Assembly (NCBI GenBank): GCA_933228895.1
Contig: OW121846.1
Location: 151,512,746 to 151,576,745, forward strand
DNA length: 64,000 nucleotides
From: Platycnemis pennipes
Taxonomy: Eukaryota; Arthropoda; Insecta; Odonata; Platycnemididae
Direction: 5' to 3'
In this document: positions 11,075-22,109 of the stretch, in pieces
How the letters are laid out: every line of letters begins with the position of its first letter
Numbering within the stretch: position 1 is the first letter of the stretch
The notes under the pieces: model-generated
Seen by the model: the letters and a program-made list of their open reading frames with translations, nothing else
Databases searched by the model: none
What the model was told of the DNA's origin: nothing
Position numbers and translations under genes: made by a program

Positions 11075-13990
11075 AATAAATATTTACTAGCTCTAGGTAC
11101 ACTACCCCTAAGAGCACCAATATTACAATCTCAATGACAGTTGTGGTGAGCTTAAACAACCAACATATTATCAAACATAAACAATGAGTACAAACGTATT
11201 TGAAAACATGTCAATACAAAGATAATACAAAAATTATTATGCATATATCACCAAAATAACGAGAAAAAAACTAACAATAAAAGACATTGCAATGAAGATT
11301 GCACAAGAACAAAGGGGAAAACGGATGGTGATATAGATAAAACAATACGAATTAGAGATTTATGTCTATGTGTGAAAGGTAAGAATAAAGTTTCGTTTTG
11401 AATGACTGCCTGTTTTTACTGTTCTTTAGGTCTATGGGGAGAGATTCCATAGTTTTGTGGATTTAACTAGGAAAGAGTTGTGGTATTTGGTGGTTCTATG
11501 GGCGGGGCAATATAAATCAGATGCTTCACTCCTTGTATTCATATTACGGGACTGAGGTTGGTGTATAAACATATCCATCAAATATTTAGGTTCTGTAACG
11601 GAAAATAAGGAGAACAGGAAGACGCTTAGCAAGTAATTACGCCTACCCTTGACAGTTAGCCAAGATAGTTTTTCCCTATACGAGGAAACATGCTCATCAT
11701 ATCGAAGGTTAAAAATGAATCTGATGCATGAATTTTGAATCCTCTGTAGCTTGTAATCAAGCTCTTCTGATAGGTCACCAAAAACCAGAGAACAGTAATC
11801 TAAATGGGGAAATACTAGAGTTGTAACAAGCAGCTTCCTAGTATGAGTCGGTAAGACGAATTTCTGGGTTTGAAGTTGATAAAGAACACCGTTCACCTTA
11901 TTGGCAATTTGGTTAATTTGATTATTCCAGCTTAAATTATTATTCATTAAAATTCCCAGATTTCTAACTACGTTGGAGAAGGGAACGGTGCCATTGTCAA
12001 TCTCCAAGTGGGGAATGATGTCGTAGTTAATTTTATTGATTAACTTAGAGTTACCAATAATTATGGCTTTAGTTTTAGTATTGTTAAGGATTAATTGGTT
12101 GTTTTTGACCCATGAGGAATTAGCTTCAGCATCACGTTGGATTTTCTTTATACCATCGTGAAGGTCTTGCAGTCAACATTGAATGTAAATTTGTAGGTCG
12201 TCTGCATATAACATATACTGACAATATTTTAAGGCTTTTGGAAGGTCCAAAATGTAAATTGCAAACAAAAGCGGACCTAGAACAGACCCCTGTGGAACAC
12301 CATGCGTAATGGTAACCATGGAGACAAATTTCCGACGGAGTCCTTGAATGCCTGTTGGCGGTCCGTTAGATAAGAATGGAACCAGCTTAAAACGGAGGCA
12401 GAGAAGTTCAGGCCCTTCAAGTTTTGAAGGAGATTGGCATGATTAACTCTGTCGAAAGCCTCACTAAAGTGAAAGAGAACCAGAATGGTTACCATTTTTC
12501 TATCAATAGCCAGACGAATGTCGTCAGTAATCTTGAGAAGGGCAGATTGAGTACCTACTGAAGTTCTTTCAAAATCCGGACTGGTAAGGGTCCAATTTAT
12601 GACTTTTTACAAGGAAATCACTGACCTGCTGGTGAACAAGTTTCTCCAGGACTTAGGACAATGTGCAAAGTAGAGAAATGAGGCGATAATCGGATAATGA
12701 AGTGGGATTTCTCGATTTTTTAATCGGTAGTACTATTGCTGACTTCCATACTGATGGATAGACAGATCCAGATAAGGAGTAATTGAAGATTTCAAGGATG
12801 ATGGGTACCAAGACATCTCCAGCCTTAACAAAAAAGTCGATAGGTATTTCGTCGATTCCCAATAAGTGCGATTTGCAGCGACGTAGGGTCCTGGTCAAGA
12901 TATCAGGAGTAATATGCTTAAAGTAGAAGTTGCTGTCATTGTATGGGACTAAAGGAATTATGTCAGTAATATGATGCAGTGGTTCATTCAGATCTCCAGT
13001 GGTGACACTAGTAAAATATTCATTGAACTGGTTTAGTGAAAAGTCATGCATAATTAGGTCATCTTTCTGCCGCAGTAAACCAAGTCGCCGTAGTTGTCGA
13101 CCCGCCGTATTTGAGTTCGTTGGTTTAGAGAATACATTAGAGTAGAATTGACGCTTGGCATCACAAATGAGTGACTTTACCTTATTCCTATGTGATTTAT
13201 ATTTTCTGTGAACAATGGGATCTCTCGTGCGAATGTAGGCGCATCTGAGTTTGTTCCTCTCCTTGATAAGACCTTTTATTTCCTCTGTGATCCAAGGGGA
13301 AGGAGGCCGTTTACTGTAGCAGATGCGTCTCAGTGCCTGCATTATTACACAGTGCAATAGGTTAAAATTTAATGCCTCCACTTTCTGGTCAATGTGACTG
13401 GAGGAAAAAATCTGAGTCCAGTCTTTAGCAAGAAGATTATTCTGATATAGCGAGGTGTCAAAGCTACTCAGATTGCGTGAGACATATGTCCTTGGAAGAA
13501 AGCGTTGAGTGGAGCACTTATACTTAATACAGATGAGGTCATGGGCGGAAAAGAACGGAACAGGATATTGAGAATAACCATCGACCTTTTCACAATCGTC
13601 AACTATGCACAGATCTAAGAGGGTATGACTAGTAGGGGTGTGATGGGTAGGTTCAAATGGGACTAAGTGCAGATTATTGCTCAAAATAAGGTGTTTTAAC
13701 TATGAGCTATCGTAGGAGTCTCGGCGAACATCGATGTTAAAGTCACCAACAATGACAAGGTTATTGTAGGTTGGATAATATCTAAGCAGGGTACACTCAA
13801 AGTGTCAATAAACACCATTTTGGTGGACGGTAGATAATACCTAATAACAAATTCGATGAATTAAAACCTGAAACTTCAACAAACATAAATTCAGGATTTG
13901 ATGAGTAAAGTGAAGGTGATGAATACAATACTCTGCCTTTCAAACTATGATGGATATAAACTCCCACAGGGTTTATATTCATCATAGTTT
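11075..13990 (-). mobile_element. Jockey/CR1-group non-LTR retrotransposon, 5' truncated (family B)
   Basis: Minus-strand order is endonuclease (13990 to about 13.45 kb), RT (about 13.3 to 11.9 kb) and an RT C-terminal region ending with the stop near 11432, then an AT-rich 3' untranslated part. The start lies inside the endonuclease domain, as expected for 5' truncation. The 3' boundary near 11075 is only estimated from the end of AT-rich sequence. Several frameshifts and stops make it inactive. Fragments at 37.9-38.6 and 41.4-42.5 kb resemble this family. Confidence 0.78.
11432..13985 (-). pseudogene. LINE ORF2 (endonuclease-reverse transcriptase), broken in several frames
   Basis: From the 5' side: 13985-13797 gives VGVYIHHSLKG and GIIYRPP. 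Then 13.78-13.69 kb gives NLVIVGDFNIDVRRDSYDSS. Next 13684-12653 (343 codons) gives HTLLDLCIVDD with AHD in place of the usual SDH box, the linker, and RT block LLGIDEIPIDFFVKAGDVLV. 12495-12277 gives motif A with [20 protein letters not shown] shifted frame carries [16 protein letters not shown] and the catalytic [11 protein letters not shown] (YADD at 12197-12208). 12007-11432 is the RT C-terminal region, with NLGILMNNNLSWNNQI and an ending close to KLWNLSP. Length and order match a full ORF2 lacking only its first part. Confidence 0.82.
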
Positions 13991-13994
13991 AATT

Positions 13995-16190
13995 TCTTAA
14001 TTCTTTAATTTTCAAGCTTAGTTCATATATAGGGTGGTGTTTTCTGAGATAATTGACGCCAAAGAAACCTTGACGTGGGTGCAGCGTTTGATCACTGCAT
14101 CTCATTGACTTAGATGGTGTTCGCAGGGACACAGTCAACTACGGTGAAAGAAACGGAAAACATAGCGCAGGATCTGGTCCTGTTCGCAAATTCGTGAAAT
14201 TAACTTCGGCGTGTTGTGATGTATTTGTTTAAGCGCCTTTATCCGATGAGTCGATGACTTAACTGGCAAATTATGAGATGTAAGCATCACTAACGTTAAC
14301 GAGGGAAGTTAATGTAGTTTAAAGAGAACAAAATATTAGTGTCGTGTGCCTAAGGACCTTTGATGTTGGGGCTACTAAATATGAACCTGTCGGAAGCCTA
14401 CGTAATCCAAGACTGAGTAGTTATTAAGGTCATTTTGAGAATCTGTGTACGTGTATCACATGGTTGCTAACTTCTTGAGAAGGCTACAAGTTAATATCCG
14501 GGGAATGTGGTCCCTTCAACGTCCAACCCGCTTTATACCTTGTTGCCCATTCTGAAGAGGCACCGAGTGGACTTGAAGTAACTTCACCCATCCTCCAAAT
14601 CCTGACTCTGGCTTTTTTTCTAGTGTTCAAGCGATCGTTGGATTGTTGCGAATAACCTTTGCAATCTGAGTGTGGTAAACGGAAATCTAATGATAGCAAT
14701 GGTCCTGCCAGATCATAGAGTCTTCCTGAAATATGTAGTGCTTGAGTCTTGATAAGAGCAAGTTGGATCACTCAAATGTTTCACCTCTCAGCTGTCGTCG
14801 TCATCATCACGTCCTAATTCCTTTCAATTTACTTCTCTGGAATCATTCTTCCCCATTCTTTTATTATTATTACTATTATGAGTAGAGATTTCTGTGTCGT
14901 TAGAGGTAACTCATTCGTTTTAAACTAGGGTACTGCGTGTAAAAGCAGAACGATTATTACAATGTATCGGGCCTTTCAAATGAATATTCAAATGAAATTC
15001 TGGTTTTTTAAATCAAACACAGTGGACTTAGTACTTGGAGCTTGTTAATCGCTTTTACTGTACGGTGTGCTTTGTTTTGAAAAAAAACATGATTTTATTA
15101 TCTTATGTACTTCGATAGGAAGGATATTAGGCTTCAGCTAATCTAAAATATTACGATTAATATTAAAATAAAAAAAGCAAGTCTTCTGTTTAATCGAATT
15201 TGTTTTTACACGTTTTGAGTTTTCTTGATATGGATAATCTATTGCGGCTTGCAGTAGAAAAGGATTTTGTTTACGTCTAGAAACTATACTCGGAAACTAG
15301 ACGCCGAACTTTATTTATTTTTACTGTAGGAAGTCATTTCTCAAACAGCCAGCTCATTTTCATTTTTTTAAATCCTCGGGCATAACGTTATGGAAAACTT
15401 TCATCATAGGTATTAAGTGTAAAATAGCAACACTGAAGTTTGTAGTGCAAACAAGGAGAAGGTGACCATAGGGTGTTGACTTGCAACGGAATCATGGTCG
15501 TGACGAATAAATCTAAGTGTGCAAATTTCAGTGTTTCTCTTTCACCCTGCATTTCAAAGATTTCATTTTGTTATTCATCTGAAAGGGCCGAATATGGTAT
15601 TGACCAGGTTCCAATCCTAATTATTTAATTGCAAGTTAATTCTGTCTCCTTTCTGATGTCTAAATAGCGACTAAAGAATATACTTTTTATTTTTTCAACC
15701 TTTAATCTTTATCTTCTTTTTCTAACCTCGCAAGGCTTAAAGCGAGTGTTGTGTGACGAGCTACCTTGCCTCACAGCTCTAATGCTGCAGCGTCACGAGT
15801 GGCAAATTCTATTTTGCCTTTTCTTTTTCTTTGCGAGAACATCAATTTCATCTCGAGGACCAAAAGACCGTATGTCAAAAATATAGCGTTCCTGTCGCCG
15901 GCGGGATGTATTTGGATAAGGAGAAAACCGTTGGCGTCTCGCGAACGTCGGCTGTGATAAGTAGTTCCTTGAGCATTTTTCTTTTGTCCTGCTGGCTTGG
16001 AGAAAATTCCGCCTCTCCTCCTTTAATTTCCCTTTGCGCCGCCTGCGTTTTGGTCCATTTCACTCAAGATGGAGGGGGGAAAAAGTCCTTACCAAGGCCG
16101 CATGAAAGGCTCTCGCCTCCCGTTCATCTCACTCGCGCAGGATTCTTCTGCTCCTAGCTCGCGACAAGCGTAGAGGATCCCTCCCTCTCT
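13995..16190. other. AT-rich stretch, nothing recognised
   Basis: No supported gene. Short frames at 14.48-14.77 kb and 15.77-16.16 kb show no family signature, and the latter lies in sequence rising in GC towards 16.2 kb. Confidence 0.45.
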
Positions 16191-16199
16191 GAATGTCTC

Positions 16200-16440
16200 T
16201 CTTCCTCCTTTTTGGTTCCTCTTTCTGCCTCCTCGCCCAATCTAGTCTGCGACGGCATCCCATCTCCAGCCACATCGCCGTCCTCTCGTTCGAGGGCCCC
16301 CTCCTCGTCTCCTTCGCGAAGTAATTTCCGCTTTCGTTCCGCCCCTCGCCGTTCCGCCCCTCTCCGTTCCGCCCCTCGCCCTTCCTTTGTCTCCCGACCG
16401 GGGAGTCCTCGCGCGGAGTGCGATTTTGTTCTTGGCTGAC
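16200..16440. other. CpG-rich segment with 15-bp repeat
   Basis: A short, strongly C- and CpG-rich block in an AT-rich setting. Overlapping open frames on both strands reflect its composition (Ser/Pro/Arg-rich). It could mark an unmethylated promoter or first exon, but no splice-supported coding exon is visible. Confidence 0.35.
16335..16379 (+). repeat. 15-bp tandem repeat, 3 units
   Basis: Three units of CGTTCCGCCCCTCGC start at 16335, 16350 and 16365; the middle one differs by one base. GC-rich and CpG-containing. Confidence 0.9.
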
Positions 16441-16853
16441 TGACTGGAACTAACTCGAACCCCCTTCCGTGCTTGTTTTTTTTTCTCCTTATTTAAGGTT
16501 GCTTTCACGAATATTACTTTCGCTTGAAGCGTCCTTGCTTCTGCTTTGCTTACAAGCGGTGTAACCTGGTGTATAACGGTACATAATGCGCATTTTCCCC
16601 CTTTCGAGTGTGAAGATATTTTCTTGTAAAGTTTTGGGACGATGAGGTTGTTGCTCTCGAGAAAATATGCGGTTCTTACTTCTGTGGCGTGGTGCATGAA
16701 GATACCTCTTCACTTTAAAGCTCTGCGAAATAATAGAAAACGTGGGGAAGGCATAGGTGGTGTAAAATCGCCGCATTTTTATACGTATATCGCAATGTTT
16801 TGATCATTTGGCTGGCTATGTGGAACGCAAATGTTTCACGTGATCTCCGAGCA

Positions 16854-16929
16854 ATTCCAGCAACTCTTGCTGGAATCGCGTCATGGTAGTTTAATTATTT
16901 AAATTGCTCACAAATGTACTCATTTGTGA
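16854..16929. repeat. Two adjacent short perfect hairpins
   Basis: ATTCCAGCAA (16854-16863) pairs with TTGCTGGAAT (16867-16876) across a 3-base loop. TCACAAATG (16908-16916) pairs with CATTTGTGA (16921-16929) across a 4-base loop. Related words (GATCTC, AATTGCT) recur around both. No TIR or coding sequence ties them to a known element. Confidence 0.7.
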
Positions 16930-17739
16930 TGATCTCGGAAATTGCTGTTTGTAGCGTCAAATTGCAGTCGCAAATATGAATATAATATATGATAATATGC
17001 GCAGGAGATTTGGTCTAGCATAATTTCTAAGATACACGTGCTAAATGGAAGAATTTAATGATTAGCATGACGGGTAACACGATGATTGCGGGATTAAATT
17101 TCTCTTGCTGAGTGGATTTTTATGGTATTTAGCTTCGATTTAGTTCTTGCTGTTATAATAACAAGTATTATTGTCGTTTATCATTGTATTTTTAATTAAT
17201 TAAATTGGTAGTTAATTTTAGATTGCTTCATTTTGTTTTGTCTTGCTCGTTTCAAAAATCAATTGTCTGTCGTGAACTTGGGATTCCGATATCTTCTGTT
17301 CATTTAATGCTTTTGCTGAATTCCTGATAGTTTTATTTTACGTGGGTCACCAATTTTAGACGCTAATTATTTAACGATTTACATTCTTGAGGATACTCTC
17401 TGCCGCCTTATTGTCCGCGATGGGGGGAAATAATAGTAACTCTATTATATTGAAACTAAGAGGAAAGTTAAAACTGTAATGTCCCTAAAAATGAAATTAA
17501 CAATTATTGATGAAAATGCTAACTTGAGAACATGTTATGTGAAACATTCTTTCCTCAGTTCTTGAAGATTATTAAGTTATTTAGTGTCCGCCTTAAGGTA
17601 AAACCATTTAATATTTTTTTGTGCCTATCGATAGTTTGCAATGCGATGTCATTATTTCTGACGCATAAGATTGTCCCGCTGGAAATGGTAATTTCAATTG
17701 GTTAATCATTTAAATATTATCCTTTTTAAAAGTTGTCGT

Positions 17740-17800
17740 AGATCCCTTGTGCAGCGGACGCTTAAGTCTCGCGGGCTCAATATCACGGTCGAATCACGGC
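17740..17800 (+). pseudogene. Possible tRNA-derived (SINE-head) fragment
   Basis: GTGCAGCGGACGC resembles a loose A box, and GGTCGAATCACGG at a plausible distance resembles a B box. Acceptor pairing is not evident. It sits 15 bases left of the TIR element that starts at 17816. Weak call. Confidence 0.3.
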
Positions 17801-18075
17801 CTCCTCCACCCTCCTGGTGTCTATTACGGATCTTTCTATAAGGCAGTTATCGAACGGTAAGGTAGTTTCCGTTCGATACGAATCGTTCGACAACTGAAAT
17901 GCTATTACGGTCCGTCTGTTGATATCGTTCGATAAATATGACGATACGGCGGAGGAGTTGTCGTTCGTTACGGGGCAAATAGTACGATAAAGCTATTACG
18001 GTTCTTCATATCGAACGGTAGCGGCTTATCGAAAGCACGATATCCTACAGCGGGTTACGGACCGTCTGTAACTCC

Positions 18076-19420
18076 CTTGTCGTTCGATACGGGAGTTCAC
18101 CTACGACATTTATTCAAGGAAATGAGCAAATATATCAATGGATACTGTATTCTAATGGTTACATTACTATTATTATTGAATGCACTGCAAACTGATATAC
18201 CTTATAACGCAATGAGGTGAGAATTAGAATTACAATGACATTATTTCTTATCGTTCAATTCGGGAGTTCACCTATGATGTTTATTCAAAGAAATGAGCAA
18301 ATATACCGATGGATACTGTATTCTAATGGTTACATTACTATTATTATTGAATGCACTGCAAACTGATATACCTTATAACGCAATGAGGTGAGAATTAGAA
18401 TTACAATGACATTATTTCTTATCGTTCAATTCGGGAGTTCACCTATGATGTTTATTCAAAGAAATGAGCAAATATACCGATGGATACTGTATTCTAATGG
18501 TTACATTACTATTATTATTGAATGCACTGCAAACTGATATACCTTATAACGCAATGAGGTGAGAATTAGAATAACAATGACATTATTTCTTATCGTTCAA
18601 TTCGGGAGTTCACCTATGATGTTTATTCAAAGAAATGAGCAAATATACCGATGGATACTGTATTCTAATGGTTACATTACTATTATTATTGAATGCACTG
18701 CAAACTGATATACCTTATAACGCAATGAGGTGAGAATTAGAATTACAATGACATTATTTCTTATCGTTCAATTCGGGAGTTCACCTATGATGTTTATTCA
18801 AAGAAATGAGCAAATATACCGATGGATACTGTATTCTAATGGTTACATTACTATTATTATTGAATGCACTGCAAACTGATATACCTTATAACGCAATGAG
18901 GTGAGAATTAGAATTACAATGACATTATTTCTTATCGTTCAATTCGGGAGTTCACCTATGATGTTTATTCAAAGAAATGAGCAAATATACCGATGGATAC
19001 TGTATTCTAATGGTTACATTACTATTATTATTCAATGCACTGCAAACTGATATACCTAATAACGCAATGAGGTGAGAATTAGAATTACAATGACATTATT
19101 TCTTATCGTTCAATTCGGGAGTTCACCTATGATGTTTATTCAAAGAAATGAGCAAATATACCGATGGATACTGTATTCTAATGGTTACATTACTATTATT
19201 ATTGAATGCACTGCAAACTGATATTCCTAATAACGCAATGGGGTGAGAATTAGAATTACAATGACATTATTTCTTCTCGTTCAATTCGGGAGTTCACCTA
19301 TGATGTTTATTCAAAGAAATGAGCAAATATAACGATGGATACTGTATTCTAATGGTTAAATTAGTATTATCATTGTATGCACTTCAAGTTGATATACGTT
19401 ATAATGAAATGTGGCGAGAA
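18076..19420 (+). repeat. 171-bp tandem satellite, about 8 units
   Basis: Units start at 18076, 18247, 18418, 18589, 18760, 18931, 19102 and 19273, an exact 171-bp spacing. Units 2-6 are nearly identical. Unit 1 and especially unit 8 are diverged, and homology fades after about 19420. Each unit opens with a version of CTTATCGTTCAATTCGGGAG, and in unit 1 this is CTTGTCGTTCGATACGGGAG. That unit-1 form contains the subterminal CGTTCGATA word of the host TIR element, so the unit probably arose inside it. No conserved coding frame is visible. Confidence 0.95.
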
Positions 19421-19644
19421 TTTGCATCAAATTGTTTTACACTCGAAGTATAGGTAAACGCTGAAACATAATGCATGAGATCGCGTAACGAGGCATAGCT
19501 CGCAACTATTAATGCGTCAATCTATTGTGTAGTTTACAAGCACCACTCTTCATCAACAGGCTTCTTAAAGGATTTCTATCGAGTTTTATACAACCATAGA
19601 ATTGTACTCCGTATAAATTCTTTGCAGGGCTCAGTCCCCTTTTT

Positions 19645-19715
19645 GACGGCGGTGGCCGAGTGGTTTAAGGCGTAGTATCAATATTTTTGACGAATGTTCG
19701 GTTCCGACCATGTCC
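19645..19715 (+). pseudogene. tRNA-Ser-like fragment inside the TIR element
   Basis: GGTGGCCGAGTGGTTTAAGG matches the 5' half and A box of tRNA-Ser. A degraded B-box-like GTTCGGTTCCGACC follows about 45 bases later, then a T-rich run. The anticodon and variable arms are not recognisable. It may be a SINE head or a tRNA fragment picked up by the element. It shares its A-box style with the segment at 3174. Confidence 0.45.
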
Positions 19716-20929
19716 AAATTTTTTTGCTTTCGAATACTTTACAGCATGGCTGTTAGATGCTGATCCCGTACGTTTACGGCAGTAACAACAACATATTTTT
19801 ATTTTAAAACTATTTGCTGGATTTCCAATCAACACCTTGAGAGACATTCGAGGCGAATTTCGGGACTGTGATTAGGGGGAAGAGGCTTCACATGCTGACA
19901 GGCTTAATATGTTTCGATGACAAGGATTACTCTAATGTAAAGCAAAAGGTTTCATAGTTACCATGCCCAAATGGAAATTCAACATTAGGTATCAACAATT
20001 TATACAGTGACTTCTCTTCGTAAACTATATTGAACGTATGATGTTCTTACACAAATTAATCTTTTTGCATTGTGAATGAGTAGTTGAAGAAGATGTATCG
20101 ATTTGTTATCTACCAATACTTGAGCTTGAAAACCATGACTGATGTGTAAAGGCTTTACATTTTAAATGCTATGCTTAAGTATAAGAAATGGAAGGCTTAT
20201 ACTCTTGGCTGCTATTGCTGCAGAAGGAAGGAGGGTCATATTCCCATTGTTATGCTTGTCATGCTCGATGCTATAGGTTAACCATATTTAATAATAGCAT
20301 GAACGATAAGTTTAACAATTATTATGATGTTAAATTGAGGAATGGATGGAATGAATTATGGTACTGTAAGCTGTATGCATGTTAAAACATGGGACTTTTA
20401 AACTACATCGTCAAAAATATTAAGTACTGTCAAATATAATTATAAACATTTTGCTCACTGACCTTTTATTTAGTGAATTTCGTTTCTGTCCATTTTATAT
20501 GATGGTATGAAACAAGGCGATTAGATAGCACGATTAACAGCATTAATATGAATGGTTTTGTGTCGTAACTAACAATGCAGCAAGAATTACGGGAGTAATG
20601 AAAGCCAACAATCAAATTAAATCTAGATAAAATTCTGAAATAAAATATTCACGTTTGTTTTAAAGTGTTTGTAAATATTTACTTCGTGATCTCAATGTTG
20701 CGGTTTGGGGTTATCGTTCGTCATTTGTTAGCATAGATCTTCTGCTGTTTCCTCTGCAACGTCACACAACGTCACCGATGTACGATAACTCCCCGAAGAC
20801 AGCCGAAGCTTATCGAACGAAAGCAACGCCCGAACCGTAATAGCACGTTAGACAGCCTCCATCATTTCGTTCGATAGTGGTATCGTACGATATCTCCTAT
20901 CGGCGGAAGTTCCGTAATAGACACCCTGG

Positions 20930-21460
20930 GGTGGCTTTGCCTTTGCACCCTCCTCACTTCCCCCGCCCTCATCTCTCCCCCTACGTCTCCTTTCCCCCCT
21001 CTCTTCCTTCCGAATTACCTCCCCGCACTCCGTCATCCCTCGGGGAAAATTGAAATTCGCACCCTCTTCTCCTTCCCTCTCTCTCTCTCTCACACCATTC
21101 CTTTTTACTTTTTGCCCTTTTCTCCTGGTTTTGAGGTTTTAATTCCCTTTCCCTTCAGTCTTGCATCTCCCCTAATTTTCCCTTCAGCTTTCGCTACTCG
21201 AGACTGGAAATCCTTTTTGCTTCTTCTCCTTAGGTAATTTTCCTTTTCACTCCCTCCTTTCTGTTTCCTCATTATTTCATTCCAGCTCCTCACTTTTGCT
21301 CCCTTTTTCCTTGTCACGTGCATTTTCCCCCTTAGTCATTTCATTTTCCCCCTTAGTCATTTCCTCACTTTTTTATTTAAAATGTACCCATCATACCCCT
21401 GTGTTCGCCGTAGTACTTTTGTCGACGGTATAATTTGAGTTCGTCGACACTTACGGTCTG
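20930..21460. other. Pyrimidine-rich low-complexity stretch
   Basis: Strongly C/T-rich on the plus strand with a CT microsatellite near 21078-21091. Minus-strand frames are Arg/Glu/Gly-rich composition artefacts. Confidence 0.55.
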
Positions 21461-21464
21461 CCGA

Positions 21465-21770
21465 ATTCTCTGAAAAGAAGACGGCACAACTTGGTCGACC
21501 ATATCTTAAGACACAATGGCCTGATGAAGACAATCGTCGAGGGAAAAGTAAACAGGAAGAATGGAAAAGGCAGGCCTCGGATGAGATATATGGAGCAAGT
21601 TCTAAAGGATATGAAAGAGAATAATGACATCGATATGAAGAGGTTAGCCAAAAAGAGAATCGAGTGGATAGCTGCGTCAAACCAATCTTAGGATTCGTTT
21701 GACGCAGCTATGGTGAATGGCATTCCAATCAAAATAGTTATGCCGGGATGACTGTCGAATATTGCCCTAA
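21465..21770 (+). mobile_element. RTE-type LINE 3' end fragment
   Basis: A plus-strand frame ending at 21691 reads [19 protein letters not shown], then [17 protein letters not shown] and MKRLAKKRIEWIAASNQS. This is the basic C-terminal tail common in RTE-like elements after the RT (H-x-x-RH/D-G-L...GRPR...). A short 3' untranslated part with GTTTGACGCAGC follows. Related copies lie at 30.85-31.26 kb (+) and 57.9-58.1 kb (-). It is severely 5' truncated. Confidence 0.75.
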
Positions 21771-22049
21771 TAATGGCTTAAATAACGTTTTCGTCCTATC
21801 ATACAATAGTTGCATCGCTAATTTATATAGACCACTGCTTATAATTTCTATATTTCGTCCCTAAAAGTAGTTCACTCCCGTCAAGGAACAATATCACTTA
21901 CTGTCTTTGTAAGGGGTTGGATGTAATTCTTGATATTATTCGTGACATATTATTTTTTCACTTGAGATCATGTCCTAGTGCCACCAAAAATACGAAGGTG
22001 GAAACTTTTGTTGTTCTGTGTCGTCTCTGTTTCTATGGATGTTCTTTAT

Positions 22050-22107
22050 ATGCACACTGCCACTCACCATTGCGGTGGCTTGCAGGATATTATGTAAATG
22101 TAGGCAT
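22050..22107 (+). mobile_element. Family A LINE 3' tail, short
   Basis: TGCCACTCACCATTGCGGTG, GGCTTGCAGGATATTATG and a TGTAAATGTAGG ending match the 3' tail of the LINE at 29.5-30.2 kb, including the position of the terminal GTAGAT-like repeat. Only the last 60 bases or so are clear. Confidence 0.6.
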
Positions 22108-22109
22108 TT

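Larger units (their letters stand above)
17816..20925. mobile_element. TIR DNA element of unknown superfamily carrying a 171-bp satellite
   Basis: The ends are inverted copies of GGTGTCTATTACGGA (left 17816-17830, right complement ending at 20925), and similarity continues loosely inward. Both ends are followed by clusters of TATCGAACG/CGTTCGATA-like words and of GCTATTACGG, on both strands. Such words are typical transposase-binding or subterminal repeats. A 2-bp CT flanks both ends, but this is too short to prove a target duplication. The interior has no transposase frame. It holds the satellite array (18076-19420), a tRNA-like segment and about 1.2 kb of AT-rich DNA. It looks non-autonomous. 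The superfamily is not assigned. Confidence 0.7.

Noticed and set aside
16242..16697. 151-codon minus frame rich in Arg and Gly
   Set aside because: Runs through the CpG-rich 15-bp repeat block; composition artefact.
18076..19420. 171-bp array as a centromeric satellite
   Set aside because: Only eight units, confined within a TIR element; the unit length alone is not evidence of centromere function.
18076..19420. CRISPR array
   Set aside because: Units are contiguous with no unique spacers, and the sequence is eukaryotic.
17816..20925. CT dinucleotide as a proven target duplication of the 17.8-kb element
   Set aside because: Two bases can match by chance and no other copy is available for comparison.
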